The position numbers and the translations under genes were made by a program. A stretch of DNA of 64,000 nt, taken from NCBI GenBank assembly GCA_028023455.1, contig JAQFVV010012441.1:6640957-6704956 (forward strand), given 5' to 3'. Below are positions 47,801 through 60,474 of this stretch, in pieces. The notes under the pieces are model-generated. The model was not told the origin of the DNA, ran no database searches, and saw only the letters and a program-made list of their open reading frames with translations. The DNA comes from Epiperipatus broadwayi (Eukaryota > Onychophora > Udeonychophora > Euonychophora > Peripatidae). The stretch's first letter is position 1. Each line of letters starts with the position of its first letter.

Positions 47801-50800
47801 CCTTTGCTTTGCTACCTAATAAGGAACTGTATTGTGTAAAAAAAATGAAGACATAAAACTTATATTACATTGTTTATAAAATATTAATAAATACATATAT
47901 TTTTTTACATAATATTAAACTATATGTAAAAGTTTTTCATTGCATAAATTGATTTCTAGTATTCTAACGATTATTTCATATCTTTATTTATTTATATATT
48001 GTACAATGTTTTCAGTATATTTAAATAAATATTATTTTTTAATTTATATATTGAATAAATATTATATATTTTCTACATTTATTTTATTTTTAAATAATTA
48101 TAAAAAAAATATTTACTAAACTTTTCATTAACATATTCTGATTTTTATTCAAATATAAATTATCCTATAATGAAATTAACCAAATAAAGAAAATATAATA
48201 TTTAAAATGGAGGCAGAAAAAAAACCAATTATATTAACTTTATAGTTAAAATTACAAAAATATACAATAAAATAAAAAATTTTACTAATGTCTATTAAAA
48301 AAACTATATTCTATTAATGCTTTATAAATTGGAAATTAAACATTGATATATTTTTAAAAATAAGATAATAAAAAAATAAAATAAATAAAACTATAAATAT
48401 GTGTTCCAATTGTTATTTTTTTCTCTACGATAAAAATTATTTTTTAAAATGGAAGTAAATATTATAAATAATGAAGCAGGAATTAATATTATAGAGAATA
48501 CATTATTAAAAAGTATATAAATAAAACATGATTGAAAAAAAAAAACAATAAACAAATAAAATAATAATAATAATGTATTTACATTAGTTTAAGAATAAGT
48601 TAATATTCTTATAAAAAGATAAATAAAGTCATAATAAAGCTATGCGAATAAATAGTAACATTTAAATTTATATATAAAAGAAATTTCTCAATAAATAACT
48701 TTATTAAATGTAGACATAAATATACATAGTAAGATAGCGACCAAACACAGACGTGCTAAGGTTACTCTGATTGCTTACAAAATCAGATCAATTTCAAGTA
48801 AACGAATATGGCAAAAATTGGAAGAATCTATTTTAAAAGAAGACATTATTTGGCTTTATGATGAAGAGAAAATTGATTTAAAATCTGAACATAAACTTTA
48901 CAACAAATGCGCAAATATTTAAAGCATATGTGCAATTATATTCCTTATAAATAAAAAATGGATGATCAAGAATATGGAGAGATGTGTTATATACGATATA
49001 GTGGCAAGATTAATTATTCAAGTTAATAGAAGCTAATAAATACAGATAATTTAGATTCATGCCCTAACAAGTTCTCAGTATCAGGACGTTATATAAGATT
49101 TTTACATCAGTTTATAAAATGCTTTTGATCAGGTAAAAGGACATTTTAAAATTGTCATGGGAGACTTTAATGCTAAAATTGATAAACGATTGAAAAATGT
49201 AAATGTTATGGGTAAATTTAATTATGCTGATAAATATGAGACCAAATTGAGAGTTGTGAAGTTTATAAGAAAAGAAAATCTATATATTATCAATTCTTTC
49301 TTTGAGAAAATATTAAACGGAGATAGAAGTGGAAGCTCCCAATGAAGATACGGCAGATTTAGATTATATTTTGATTAATATTAAATAATTATTCTATAAT
49401 TGCAATGTTCTTAATAGATTCAGAAGAGGATGTGATCATCGATTAATAAAATGTAAGACACTTATTAATGCAAAACTAGTGAGAGAAAAATTATCAAGAA
49501 AAACAATATTATCGGTGATATTTTTAACTTTCAGAAATACTCCATTGAATTTAAATTAGAACTTGCATATGGTTTTAAAATACTAACAAATTCTGAAGAT
49601 AGTTTACATTTGACTGAAATCAACAAGAAGTTAACTGATATAACATAAAAACTACAAAAAAGATAGCTAGTACAAAAAAAATCAACATTTTAGCAATAAA
49701 TTTTTCACAGGAGACAAGATAATCTAAGAAGAAAAAAGAAATACGAAAATATTTTTAAATGATCCAATAAATAGAATCTTATACCTAGATTTATTGTAAA
49801 TAGTTGCATAAAAAATTAATAATGTATCGGCAAGAAAAGCTATAGAAGAAAATAGCAATCTCAAAATTATAAAACAACATCTTAGTATTGGAAGAAAAGC
49901 CATTTCTACATTACGAAAAAAAAGATGGCACTATTACAATGTATGAAAGAGTTCTATAAAAATTGTATAAAAGTAAAAAACGACAAGAAAAAAATATATC
50001 CTATACTTATTGTATCTTCTGAATTATCCATCACTTTAAAAAAAATCAATAAAATCTATGAACAAAATTTAAAAGCACCAATAGATAATGAAATTATAAT
50101 TGATATTTTAAAAGAAGTAAATATAAATATAGAAAAGTTGTTGGAAAAATATTATATCAAATTACTAAATGATAAAAATATAACAGATGGTTGGGAAATG
50201 CAAGTAGTAGTTTTGATATTTCAGAAAGATGATACATATTGGAACTTACAGATCTATAAATCTTCTGTTATTTCTATAGGAAATCTTTACTAGGATTATT
50301 CACAAATCTTCTACAGTGAATTTTGGATTTTAACCAACCAAAAAAAAAAAATGAAGTTAAGCATCGTTTTAGAACATTAAATGACATCTATGTATTGAGA
50401 GAAGTTATAGAAAAAAACCAATGAATACAAATTATCATTATGCTCTGAATTTTTAAATTATGATAAGGCATATATATAATTCTATAAGCATATCTACAAT
50501 GATTAAAGGATCGTCATAATATAGACCTATGATATTGTCATTTTTTGAATTATCGAATATAATAGCTAAGATTTAAAAAACATGATAAATGGACAAAAAT
50601 TAACATTGTTAAGATTATATGAAATAATGTTTCCATAACTCCAAATCTTTTTATGCAGATTTAAAAGAAATATTTTGTCGTTTAAAATGGGAAGCTAAGA
50701 AAATAAACTGTAAATGGAGATTTTTTTAAAATCATCTATAATTTTCAGATGGCCTTGTTTATTTTGCAAATAATGTTTTTCAGAACGTTATGAAATGTTG

Positions 50801-50838
50801 CATAAGTTGTCAGATGCAAGTAAAAACTATGAATAAAT

Positions 50839-51586
50839 CCGCATTTACTGAGGCATATATGACGCTGTGGCATATAAGAAGCAATATAGAACGCAGTGGC
50901 ATATAAGAAACAGCTGATGGCAGCGGCTCTCCTTTCTATACATATTTTTAAGAAAATTAATAATTTTCTACATTTTCCTTTGAATTTGCATAATTATTTT
51001 CTGAATTAATTTTATAATTATTTATGTTTGCAAAAAATGCAATTAGGGAACATGGTAGTTAAATACCTTTTAATCTTCATCCTTAACCATTTAATTTTAA
51101 AATAGATTTTTTTTTTATAGAATGTTATGGTATTTTGAATGTTTGTTCTAATATTAGTGTGATTATGAGAGTATATATATTTATACAGTATATTAGTGTG
51201 ACTATGTTGTGTAGCTATTTAGCTTATATGCATGCTTATATACATGTATATTTGTAAATATTTTTATTTCGTAAGAAGACAAAACAATACAATAGTTATA
51301 TGTTTTAACTATAAAAAATTTCCTTCTTTACTGAGCTAACTTAATAAACAACTGTTAAAGAAAACATACACAGAAAAGGTAGTTGTTTTTTTAAAAAAAA
51401 CCTTTTCAGTGTATATTTTCATTAATAGTCATTTAATACCTATATATGTATATTAGTATAAACCAGACGTTTTAGGCTGACTAAAATTTCATTTTATAAT
51501 TTTGATTACCGGTGCATAAATACATCCCATATTTTAAGTGTATTTATGAGGGCAAAAAGGTGCGTCCTATATATCGGCAAATACGG
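50839..51586. mobile_element. 748-bp TIR element inserted in the RTE LINE
   Basis: The RTE reading is interrupted after about 50835 and resumes at about 51615. The inserted piece starts CCGCATTTACTGAGGCATAT and ends, as reverse complement, CCGTATTTGCCGATATATAG, followed by GACGC in both, so it has roughly 27-base terminal inverted repeats. No transposase ORF. It contains an internal hairpin (51366-51414). The target duplication was not resolved, so no superfamily is claimed. Confidence 0.7.
51366..51414. repeat. 14-bp hairpin within the TIR element
   Basis: ATACACAGAAAAGG (51366-51379) and CCTTTTCAGTGTAT (51401-51414) pair with one mismatch; the 21-base spacer is T then A rich and could extend the stem. 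Confidence 0.7.
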
Positions 51587-51980
51587 TTCTTAAGCTTAAT
51601 AGCCTATGGTAATGTTCGATAGATTTTTTTCAAAAGAAGAAAATTATAATTGATAATCATGAATTAGAAAAAGTTAATAAATACAAATTCCTTGGGCATT
51701 TTATTAATGCATATGGAAACGTAATGGATGAATTTAGGAATTTTATCAAAGCATTAAACTTGGATAAATGCTTTAGATAAAAAGTATTAAGAAAATATGT
51801 TTACATGTTTAAAAAAAAAGGTTTTTAATAAATGATGTTATACTAGTTCTTACTTATGGATCTGAGACTTGTACACTTAATAGAAAAGCAAACAAAGACT
51901 TCTGACTACTCAACAAAGTATGGATAGATATATGTTAAGCTAATAAAAAGGAATCAAAGACAAAGTATGAGTCCATCTGA

Positions 51981-52019
51981 GGGAGCCAAGGATTCCAGTT
52001 AACTCTGTTACTGGCTCCC
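51981..52019. repeat. GC-rich hairpin at the 3' edge of the RTE LINE
   Basis: GGGAGCCA and TGGCTCCC are perfect inverse copies 23 bases apart. This is unusually GC-rich for the window. It may be a structured 3' end of the LINE or the start of unrelated sequence. Confidence 0.6.
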
Positions 52020-54980
52020 CGTTTTAGTTTATTTTTCTTAGTTGAGGGAATTAATTTTTTCTAAATCTATTCCTATTTAAAAAAGGAGTTTCTTAGCTCT
52101 CTTTTATATACAAGTTATGTTAACACGTTACACTTTCAACATTTATAAAAACGCTATGCAATATGTATATAGGCAGCCATTGAAATTTCAAATGATTACT
52201 ACAGTGATTTTGCATTTTAATGAAAATTCTTCGTTTTACTTAATTTTGCTGAGTGGATGAGAAAGTCTGATGGTTGGGAGGGGCCCCAGGAAACTAGTTC
52301 TGTTGAATATGAGAGCTGGGGTGAGTGCGCTATGCAGATCGTTTCCGATGTTGATTTTCTCATTCATACGAAAGGAGAAATAACGTTATTTTTTAGCATT
52401 ATTTTTATAAATCATTTTATCCATGTGTTATTGCAAAGTAAGCTGCAGTTTAGCCTAATATTTTTAATTACAAGTGATTCGCCTTGTTTATTACTATTAT
52501 TTCCAATGTGATTACTGGTAGGGTTGTTCCTTTGCTGTTCGTGATGGATTAGAATGGTTTTCAGCAGAGACATTTCAAAACTTAGTTTTTTTTCCTAGTT
52601 CTCCATAAGTCTTCCAAAGTATAGTGAATTGCTCTCTTCTAGAATATTCAAGACCATTCTGGAGAACAGAGCAGTAGATTGACAACCCGTATTTTATATT
52701 ATCTCAGGTGTTTTCCTATTCCTCAACTTATCTGCTGCAAATTGGATTTTACAATATTGTACTCCTAAAACGCTATTTATATTTGAACTCTAGACTTTAC
52801 AAATAATACCTAATTGTAACCTAGGTTTACTTTTAATAATTAATCATCTCATAGACTAATGCTCTGAGTTGTCTAAAGGTGATCAATTTTAGGTAATGTT
52901 ATGGACAAAAAATATAATGCATCATCTATATAAATCAATGCTTACCTTGTAAAATATTTTGTACCAATAAAGTTTAATCCTTTTTTTTAAAATAAAAAAA
53001 AAGATAAAATATATCCATGAGAGAACAAACATATCACTATCATCATTTAAAAAAATAAGAAAACTAATTACAGACTGGACATACTGTAAAAAGAGCTGAT
53101 AATAAATGAACAATTGAAGTATTACATTGGGTCTAAAAAGATTGTACAAAATCTAGAAAAATGCTGAATATAAATTAATGAAGTTTGTTCACGTTCTTTG
53201 AAAAAGTGAGGTTGAAATCAGAAAAAATGGATTAAACTTGAGAATTTTTCTGCCTACAATGCATCGATAAATGTTGAAAATTATGATGATATTGATAAAT
53301 AGCAGTAGATATATAAAAATAAAGTGAGGATATTGCTATAAAATCAAAGTAATAATTTATAATATTAAAAAAATTATAAATCAGATTACAATTTTTTATT
53401 CACATATATAAAACACTATACAAGTTAAAATTTCAAAGTAAAAAATAATTGATTTTATAACAAAAAAAAAAAAAAAGAAAGAACAATTAAAGAATTATAT
53501 AGACATAAATAAAAATCTTATCTTAGTATTGACAAAGAAGGATATTTGTTTAAATGATAAAATATGTTTATTTATTATAGTTATAAAATATTAAAAATAA
53601 TATTCTTATAAATTATAAATTAAGTAGCAAAATATAATTTGAAAATACTAGTAAGAATTTAAATAACAGAAAAACAACTGTCCGCATTTTTAACTTAAAC
53701 GTAGGTATATTATTAAAAAAAGATTCGTATACTTTTTAAAATTATAGTTTTATTATAAAAAAATAAAGTAACTATGTAGAGTACAAAATTAGAGATTGTA
53801 TAATTTTAGTAATTGAAATATATTGAAAACTTTAATTCGTAAAATATATAAATAAATAAAGATAATAATAGTATATAAAAAAAACTAAAACCCAATTTAT
53901 ATAATGAACCATTTCTATTTATTTTTATATTGCATATACAATATAGTATTTTTTTACGTACAAGCTATTTCATAGCAGCACTCCAATATGTAATATATAT
54001 ATATGGGTTTGAACTCAGACTATCACACGTAATAAAAAATTTTAATGTATATGTTAATTTATGTAAGCTTTTAAAGAAAATTTTCAATACCTCTAGGATT
54101 AGTATAATCTAATCACCCACACATCAATTACTGCCAAGAATAGCAGAATACCATCTATTCCTTGACTATTATTCATACCGGGAGATAGTTAAAAATGAAT
54201 CTCTGACTTTATTCTTAAATGTTTAATGATAATTTCTGAATAATTTGCAATGTATTTAGGTCAGTTTAATATACAAGTTTGACATTTCACTTTTTATCAG
54301 ATTTAATAAATGAATGTTTACAGATGTAAGATCTCAAGGATTAAATGGATCCATGTTATTTTTTGCACTTATTGATGTATGAGTATTAGTTTATACACAG
54401 CAATCAGAGATTTTTTTTATTTTCAATGAAATTTAATTATATATTTTTATAGATAGAATGCTTTTAGAAAAGTTATAATGCAAATCATTTATTTTCTTTT
54501 ATTTATAATATCCTATATACATATGTGTGTATGAAACGATACTAAAGATTGATCTGTATAAATAGATCAAAACAGTATATATATATATATATGGGGGGAA
54601 ATATTGAATAACTTTACAATAAAAGTAGCAAAATACATCACCAAAATAATATCTTCAATATGATAAAACTGTAATTCATACAATATAAAAAATAATTTAT
54701 TAGAAAACTAAAAATAATATACATTGAAATATATACATATATTATATCATACAAAGATAAAAAATCTGCAAAAAATAGTTAATCAGATACATATTATTCT
54801 AAATTTTGTTTACACATATGATTTTATAGTTGTAAATTTGATATATATATAAATTAACATACTTTCCAAATGCAAATATGGAACAATCAATTATAAAATC
54901 ATATATATATATATATCCAACCTTGATACATGGAGGACGCCACCAGTTAACTGTGTATATGGTTAATAGGTGGCAAGGGA
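52020..54980. other. Largely AT-rich; one GC-richer patch at 52250-52360
   Basis: No family-specific coding was recognised. The patch around 52250-52360 has an ORF (52257-52511, 84 codons) with balanced codons at its start (MRKSDGWEGPQETSSVEYES) and a donor-like GTGAGT at about 52320, but no partner exon. The rest, especially 53300-54000, is nearly pure A/T. Confidence 0.45.
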
Positions 54981-54984
54981 GTAT

Positions 54985-56290
54985 ATACATTGTCGGGTCT
55001 TTTTTTGCAGATGATGTCTTTTTGTCTGCAGAAAGAAGAGAAGATATGGAAGTTATACTGAGGACATGTGCAAGGGTGGGTAAAGATATGAGGATTAAAT
55101 TTAGTGAAGAAAAATCAAATATAATGATGGTGAATACTAGAGAAAGAGAAGACAAAGATATCTTATTAGGGGATATGAAGTTAAATGTGGTGAATAGATA
55201 TAGTTATTTGGAAATCATCTTGAGTAATCAGAAAAATTTCTTGGATGAATGGGAGAAAAAATTGATAAATGAAGTAAAGAAAAAAAGGGATTGATAAAGA
55301 AATTAACAGTGTTTTTATATAATGAATATGATATAGCTAGAATTGTATGGAAGGGATAGGCAGTAGCAGGATTGACATATGGCAATGATGGGTTATGTGT
55401 TAGTAAAGGGGTATTAGATTACTTAGAAAGAGTAAAAAGGGAAGTAGGAAGACATGCATTAGATGCAGAGGTGTGGACAGGAAAGGAGGCAATTCAAGGA
55501 GAAATGGGAAGGTCAAGTTTTTATATGAGGGATGCAAAAAAGCAAATTGAAAATGTTCAGTAGATTTTAGTTTATGGATAATAAACAATATCCAAAATAG
55601 TGTTTAATTGTGTTACAAGTAAAGGGCAGGCAACAAGATGGGTGAGAAAAGTAATGCAGTATGCAGAAGATTTGGATAAAGAATTTATGTCAGTATACTT
55701 GTACAAAAGATGGGATGATTGTGTTAGAAGGATTGTTGAGGGTTATAGTAGTAAGGAGTGGAATAGAAGAATAGATGCATTAATAAAGAATAGGGAGTTG
55801 GAGAGATGGAGAACTAGTATGGAAAGTAAAATGAGTTTAAATATATATAGAAGTAAATGAAATATTGGATGTGAATTAATTTATGATAATAGTAAGGAAA
55901 GTAGTTTTTTGTTTAAGGCTCGAAGGGATCTTTAGTAACAAGGAAATATACATGTAAATGGAAAAACATGAGTGATTTTGGCTGCAAGTTGTGTAAGAAA
56001 ACCATAGAAAATATTAGGCATCTGTTACTTCAATGTAAATGTTCGGAATCAGAAAGGGTACAAATAATGAAGTTATGGAAGATTAAATATGAACAAAGAG
56101 ATTATACAGAAAGTAAGTTATTGGTTTTTATACTAGGTTTGGGAAAAGATAAGAGGGGTTTACATATGAAGGTCATGGAATTGACAAAGATTATGTTGTG
56201 AAAATGGGATGGAGCAGATTATGGGAAAACTTAGGGTGGAGAATGGAAATGGAAGATAAAGTGGCTAACAGGTTTCTCTGGGCATAGTTG
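54985..56290 (+). pseudogene. 5'-truncated LINE: RT palm to C-terminal zinc motif (decayed)
   Basis: Starts with the RT catalytic box FFADDVFLSAE (FADD at 55004-55015), then KFSEEKSNIMMVN and NRYSYLEIILS (RT thumb), a frame break at about 55292, GLTYGNDGL...LERVKREVGRHALDAE (55370-55475), AIQGEMGRSSFYMRDAKKQI, ATRWVRKVMQYAEDLDKEF (55630-55690), and a C-terminal zinc motif CKLCKKTIENIRHLLLQCKC (about 55985-56045). This order is typical of non-LTR retrotransposons whose ORF2 ends in a C-x2-C...H...C knuckle; the sequence differs from the RTE copy at 49-52 kb. At least three frameshifts or stops. Loss of everything upstream of the palm is the usual 5' truncation of LINE insertions. The 3' end has CACAT repeats (about 56325-56345). 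Confidence 0.85.
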
Positions 56291-56324
56291 GAGATTTCTG
56301 ACTCCATATAAGGAGAAGTCACAG

Positions 56325-56345
56325 TGCAACACATCACATCACATG
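56325..56345 (+). repeat. Short CACAT repeat tail of the LINE
   Basis: Three units of the ACATC/CACAT type directly before family B sequence begins. Many non-LTR elements end in short tandem repeats instead of poly(A); this is a plausible tail marking the LINE 3' end. Confidence 0.4.
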
Positions 56346-58730
56346 GAAAATTTGTTTACCATGATCAAAAGTGGATGGTGATGATGGTTTGTGCTGACTA
56401 GACACAGGGAAATAGCAAGAGCTTGTGAATATTGTTCAGACAATTGAGAAAATAAAAGCACTAAGACAAACATCAGCAAATTAAGTTTAAATAATTTTAA
56501 AAGTTTTATTAAGAGTAATATAGAATTTTCATTCACAGAGATTTACACGCAAAAAACACAGTTTTCTCAGGCGTGTACTAGCAAAAATAAAATGTCAATG
56601 CTCTGACAGACAGACTAAATTTCTAATAGGAAATTAAAAAAGGAGGGAAAGATTTTTTTTCAGCTGACAATTCACCTAAGCAACTCTTGTTTCCTTATTC
56701 AAACGTTGCAAAATAAAAAGCAAAGGAAAGTTTCTTGCATGAATAAACAAAACCAGTATGGGTGAGCATCACTATCTTACACTAATGATGTCATAATATC
56801 TGCAGAACTACTGCAAGGAACAATCACATTTAAGATCACCAAGGTTGATTACAATGCAAGAACACATAAATGGTAAATACATGTGATGGAGTATGAATTA
56901 TAAAATAAGAGAAAACTTAAATCTCAAATTTAACAAAATAGTAAAATTAGAAAATACTCCGGCATAAATGATTTAAAATTAATACAACATTAAATCTCTG
57001 ATTTAAGGAAAACAGATATATAATATGGGTGAATCACTAACCAAGTGATTGGCCAAAATTAAGCTGAGTATAATAATTAAAAGTCTCAATAAGAGACAGG
57101 TAAATAATTAGAAAACCAGTTATGTCTGCCCAAACAATTATCAAGAAAGTAAAATAATTAGAATTACAAGTAACTTTACAAACTAATGTCCCAGTAAACA
57201 CTCTGACAAATAAATTTAAAGCAAAAAAATAAAAGAACAAATAAATCTAGCAAACAAAATACTAAAGTTTGACCTAGATTTTTATAAGCTAATTCATCAG
57301 AGAGTATATACTAGTTGAAAATATTAATACATTAAATGCTTTAAGAGAAAAAAATATAATATCACCTACAATTTAAATGGGGATTAATAGTATCTTCCTG
57401 CTGGTAATTTATAAAAGAAAAACAATTCTAGTTTCTAATTCAGAAATATAAAAAAATATGGTCTTCTAGGAAATCAATGAAACAGTGCTGATGAGCATTT
57501 CTTGGCCCGGAATAAGGTGATGAGACAAGAATGTCACTTTGTTGGGTATGGCAGCTCATGATACATCACTTTTAAGGTAATTCATGATTGATTTCACACA
57601 CAAGACAATAAAATTTGAAGAATGATTATGATCTTATATAATCTAGAAAAGAAGAAAGGAAATCTCCAACTACAGAAAAACTAGAATAACAAACACAATA
57701 AACTGCCAGCCAAAAGATTTGTGGTTTACAAAAAACAACTCAATCTAAACATATTTAAAATTAATTATTGAACATTAAACTAGGGGTAGGTGCACATATT
57801 AAATTTACAAAAGGCTGCCAAAGCATTTAGCACTAGTTAATAATAAAACAAGAAGGCATAATAAGCATATAAAATATAAACTCACAATACACTCTCCAAT
57901 AAATAAAATTGAAAGTAAACTTTGAATCCTAAAACTAATATTCCAAGACCCCTATAAATACAAAGACAAGCAAACACATATAATTATAAGATTAAATAAC
58001 TAGAAAAACTTTATAAAACAGATTTAATTTTTTTAGATTGAGCGGAGATTTAACTAACGATTTTATATACCCTGGAAAGAATAAATATTTTTACCTTACA
58101 GTAAAGTAGAATCCACATTTTTCAAAGAGTGCACACATTTATTTTTGAATTCAAATTTTCAGGAGTTTCATTTCTTTACAGCAGCAAGTGTAGAGGCATA
58201 TTTTGAGATCCTTTTTACTTCAGAATTTCATGGCATGATGAAAGAACAGCTTGAAATCAGGAGTCCATCCTTAAATAAGTTAGCAAGGCATGTTGTAGTT
58301 TGATAACACATAGTAGTAAATTTTTATCATCTTGTGACATCAAATTTTAAAAAGAAATTAAATTTTCAAACTGATAACAGTATGAATCTCAGCAGGCTAA
58401 TATCAATGTGTGAAAATGAATATTGGATCTATCAGAAACTTAATCTATATCTTTGAAGCAGAATTCACTTGATCAAGCCAAGAAGAATAATGATGTCCAA
58501 CATTTTATGGGTTATTTATATCCTCTCTTTATCTCCTGCATAAACTATCTTGTTTTTCAATTATAAGCCTTATCCCAGGGCAAATCTTTATCTCCTGCTC
58601 AACCTTACTTAAGAATTCTAACCAGAGATCATCTTATAGAAAGACAACAACACAAAATTAAATCTCCACTTTTAAAATCAAACTAAAATAGATAGTAACT
58701 GAAATAAAAGAAACAGGAATGTAATTAACT
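56345..58730 (-). mobile_element. LTR-like family B, copy B2
   Basis: Reverse-orientation counterpart of 25925-27945, with collinear blocks across the whole interval: GATGGTTTGTGCTGACT (56384), GACAATTGAGAAAATAAAAGCAC split as GACAATTGAG and AAAATAAAAGCAC (about 56440), TCTCAATAAGAGACAGGTAA (57084), ATCTTCCTGCTGGT (57393), AACAATTCTAGTTTC (57421), CCCAGGGCAAAT (58573), and CAGGAATGTAATTA (58714). It is longer than B1, so each copy has its own indels. It keeps the TATA box on the minus strand (about 58520). No coding capacity. Its 3' (left) end lacks the GATGGCGCC module and abuts the LINE tail. Confidence 0.6.
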
Positions 58731-58734
58731 TTTC

Positions 58735-59100
58735 AAATCTGAATCATGTTCAAAATCTACTAATACTTGAAACTGATTTGTAAGTTCTAATTTAAGCTCA
58801 TCAGAATGTTTCTGAATATTAGGAATATCAACTGTAAATATTGTTTTTCTTAATAAGTTTTGTCTCTCTAGTTTTGCATTAACACGTATCTTACTAATTG
58901 ATGATCACTTCCTGCGTTAAATTTATTAAGATCATTATAATCTTGAAATATGTATTTTCTGTTAGTCAAAATATAATCCAATTCTGCTGTACCTTTATTT
59001 GGATGCCTCCATGTCTATTTGCTTTTAACATTTTTTCAAAAAAAGAATCCATAATATAAAGTTTTTTTTCTGCTTGCTGACTTGGTTCTGAATAAATGGT
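58735..59100 (-). pseudogene. RTE-type endonuclease fragment
   Basis: The minus strand reads LYIMDSFFEKMLK (about 59030-59070), then after a frameshift TWRHPNKGTAELDYILTNRK (about 58955-59012) and NAGSDHQLVR (about 58890-58920), with the conserved SDH of APE-type nucleases intact. The same region of the RTE copy at 49.27-49.48 kb reads LYIINSFFEKIL...CDHRLIK. It is cut off at its 5' side by the microsatellite tail of the next LINE and at its 3' side by family B2, so it is an island of an older insertion. Confidence 0.8.
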
Positions 59101-59102
59101 CC

Positions 59103-59343
<241 letters not shown>

Positions 59344-59344
59344 T

Positions 59345-60470
59345 TCTCTTCTTCTTTCTCTTCTTCTTTTTCTTCTTTTACAAAACAAATTTTATTGAAT
59401 ATCAATTGGTTACATCAAAATAGGTTACCCTAGGGTTACATATGACAAAATTCTTTTTAATTTTGATTTAGTCCTTGCCTCTCTAAGTTATCTTATTCAA
59501 CCAGGTGAAAAAATGTTGTTATGATGATTGGCTATCCATGAGTTGTGTTAGCTTATTTTATTTTTTTAATTTATTTTTAGGAGCACTAATTTCAGTCCTT
59601 GTTATAATGCTGAGCATATTTTGAAGATGACCATGTTGCCATGAAAATGTCCTGTGGTGCAAGAATCCCATCACTATTCAAGTTTTTTTTAAGTTTGTTG
59701 TTGTAGGTGTTGGATGTCTTTTTGGATTGTTTCCAAATGTGAATGTGCAATGGTCATATAAGTTGAATGTGACTGCACATATTATTGGTATTACAGTTTT
59801 TTGTATGCATCTACTATATTACTAATTGTGGTCTCATTTTGTCTGTAGTTGTTCAGCATAATTAGTTGCACTTTTTTTAAGGTTAGACAATCATATATAA
59901 AATGGGTTTGTGTTTCTTCATCACTGTGACATAGCATAGACAGAGGATCAACATTTGTATAAAATCTCGTACCAAATAAAGTGTGTTATTGGTAATTCAT
60001 TTCGATTAAGTTTGATAATAAAATCATAAAATTTTGTTTCTAGGCACCATCTTTTAAACTTTCTTAACAGTTGGCCATGATTTATTCCCAGTACTGTGGA
60101 TTAGTTATTCACTGGTTGGTCTGGAAACAGTAGAATTGTATTTGCCAATATGCATATTTATTTTTGTTTGTTTTAGTGTTGTATTGTTTCTTATGGATTC
60201 ACAATTCACTAGCAGGATAGTGATATAGTTATATGTGAGGGGAGGCCAATCAGTGGATGTAATTTCTGTTATTACCTCTATCTTTGGAAAACATCTAAAT
60301 ATGTTTATAAGCATATTTACTGTTTTTGGGTGTGAAACACTGCTATTGCATGTAGTCCAGAACCATTCCATTTTGTAAGTCAATTTAATTGTTTTTTTAA
60401 GATGGCTACCATTTTTCTCTTCCATAATAGCTTGTTGCATAGTGAGTTAATTTCTGAAATAAATGATTTT
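59345..60470 (-). pseudogene. LINE ORF2 C-terminal region and 3' UTR
   Basis: Continuation of the minus-strand LINE. Near 59895-59945 the frame gives SMLCHSDEETQTHFIYDCLT, a Cys/His motif like the C-terminal zinc knuckle of LINE ORF2. The 111-codon ORF 60105-60440 (WFWTTCNSSVSHPKTVNMLI and following) probably belongs to the domain between RT and this knuckle. Many stops elsewhere. The final few hundred bases up to the TAA array are taken as 3' UTR. Confidence 0.6.
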
Positions 60471-60474
60471 GTGA

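Larger units (their letters stand above)
43505..48710. other. AT-rich DNA without identifiable genes
   Basis: Contains the 55-bp tandem duplication at 44082-44190 and a third copy of the 85-bp module (about 44755-44845). Between 45100 and 47700 composition is slightly less extreme and may hide old coding debris, but no frame reads for more than a few tens of codons and no motif was recognised. 47880-48710 is nearly pure A/T. Confidence 0.55.
48715..52000 (+). pseudogene. RTE-type LINE, nearly full length but decayed and interrupted
   Basis: Order on the plus strand: endonuclease N-terminus (IRSISSKRIWQKLEESI, about 48780); VKGHFKIVMGDFNAKID (about 49130-49185), the APE-type GDFNA motif; ENLYIINSFFEKIL (about 49270-49315); RGCDHRLIKCKTLINAKL (about 49425-49480), containing the catalytic SDH-equivalent as CDH; RT fingers with GWEMQVVVLIFQKDD (about 50190-50232); the palm where FADD is degraded to FSDG (about 50742); then, after a 748-bp insertion, VNKYKFLGHFINAYG (about 51675), LVLTYGSETCTLNRK and the end near 52000. 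APE endonuclease nicks target DNA and RT copies the element RNA from the nick. Multiple stops make it dead. The 5' end is close to 48715. Confidence 0.85.

Noticed and set aside
54799-55155. 118-aa minus-strand ORF
   Set aside because: Antisense shadow of the LINE RT frame on the plus strand.
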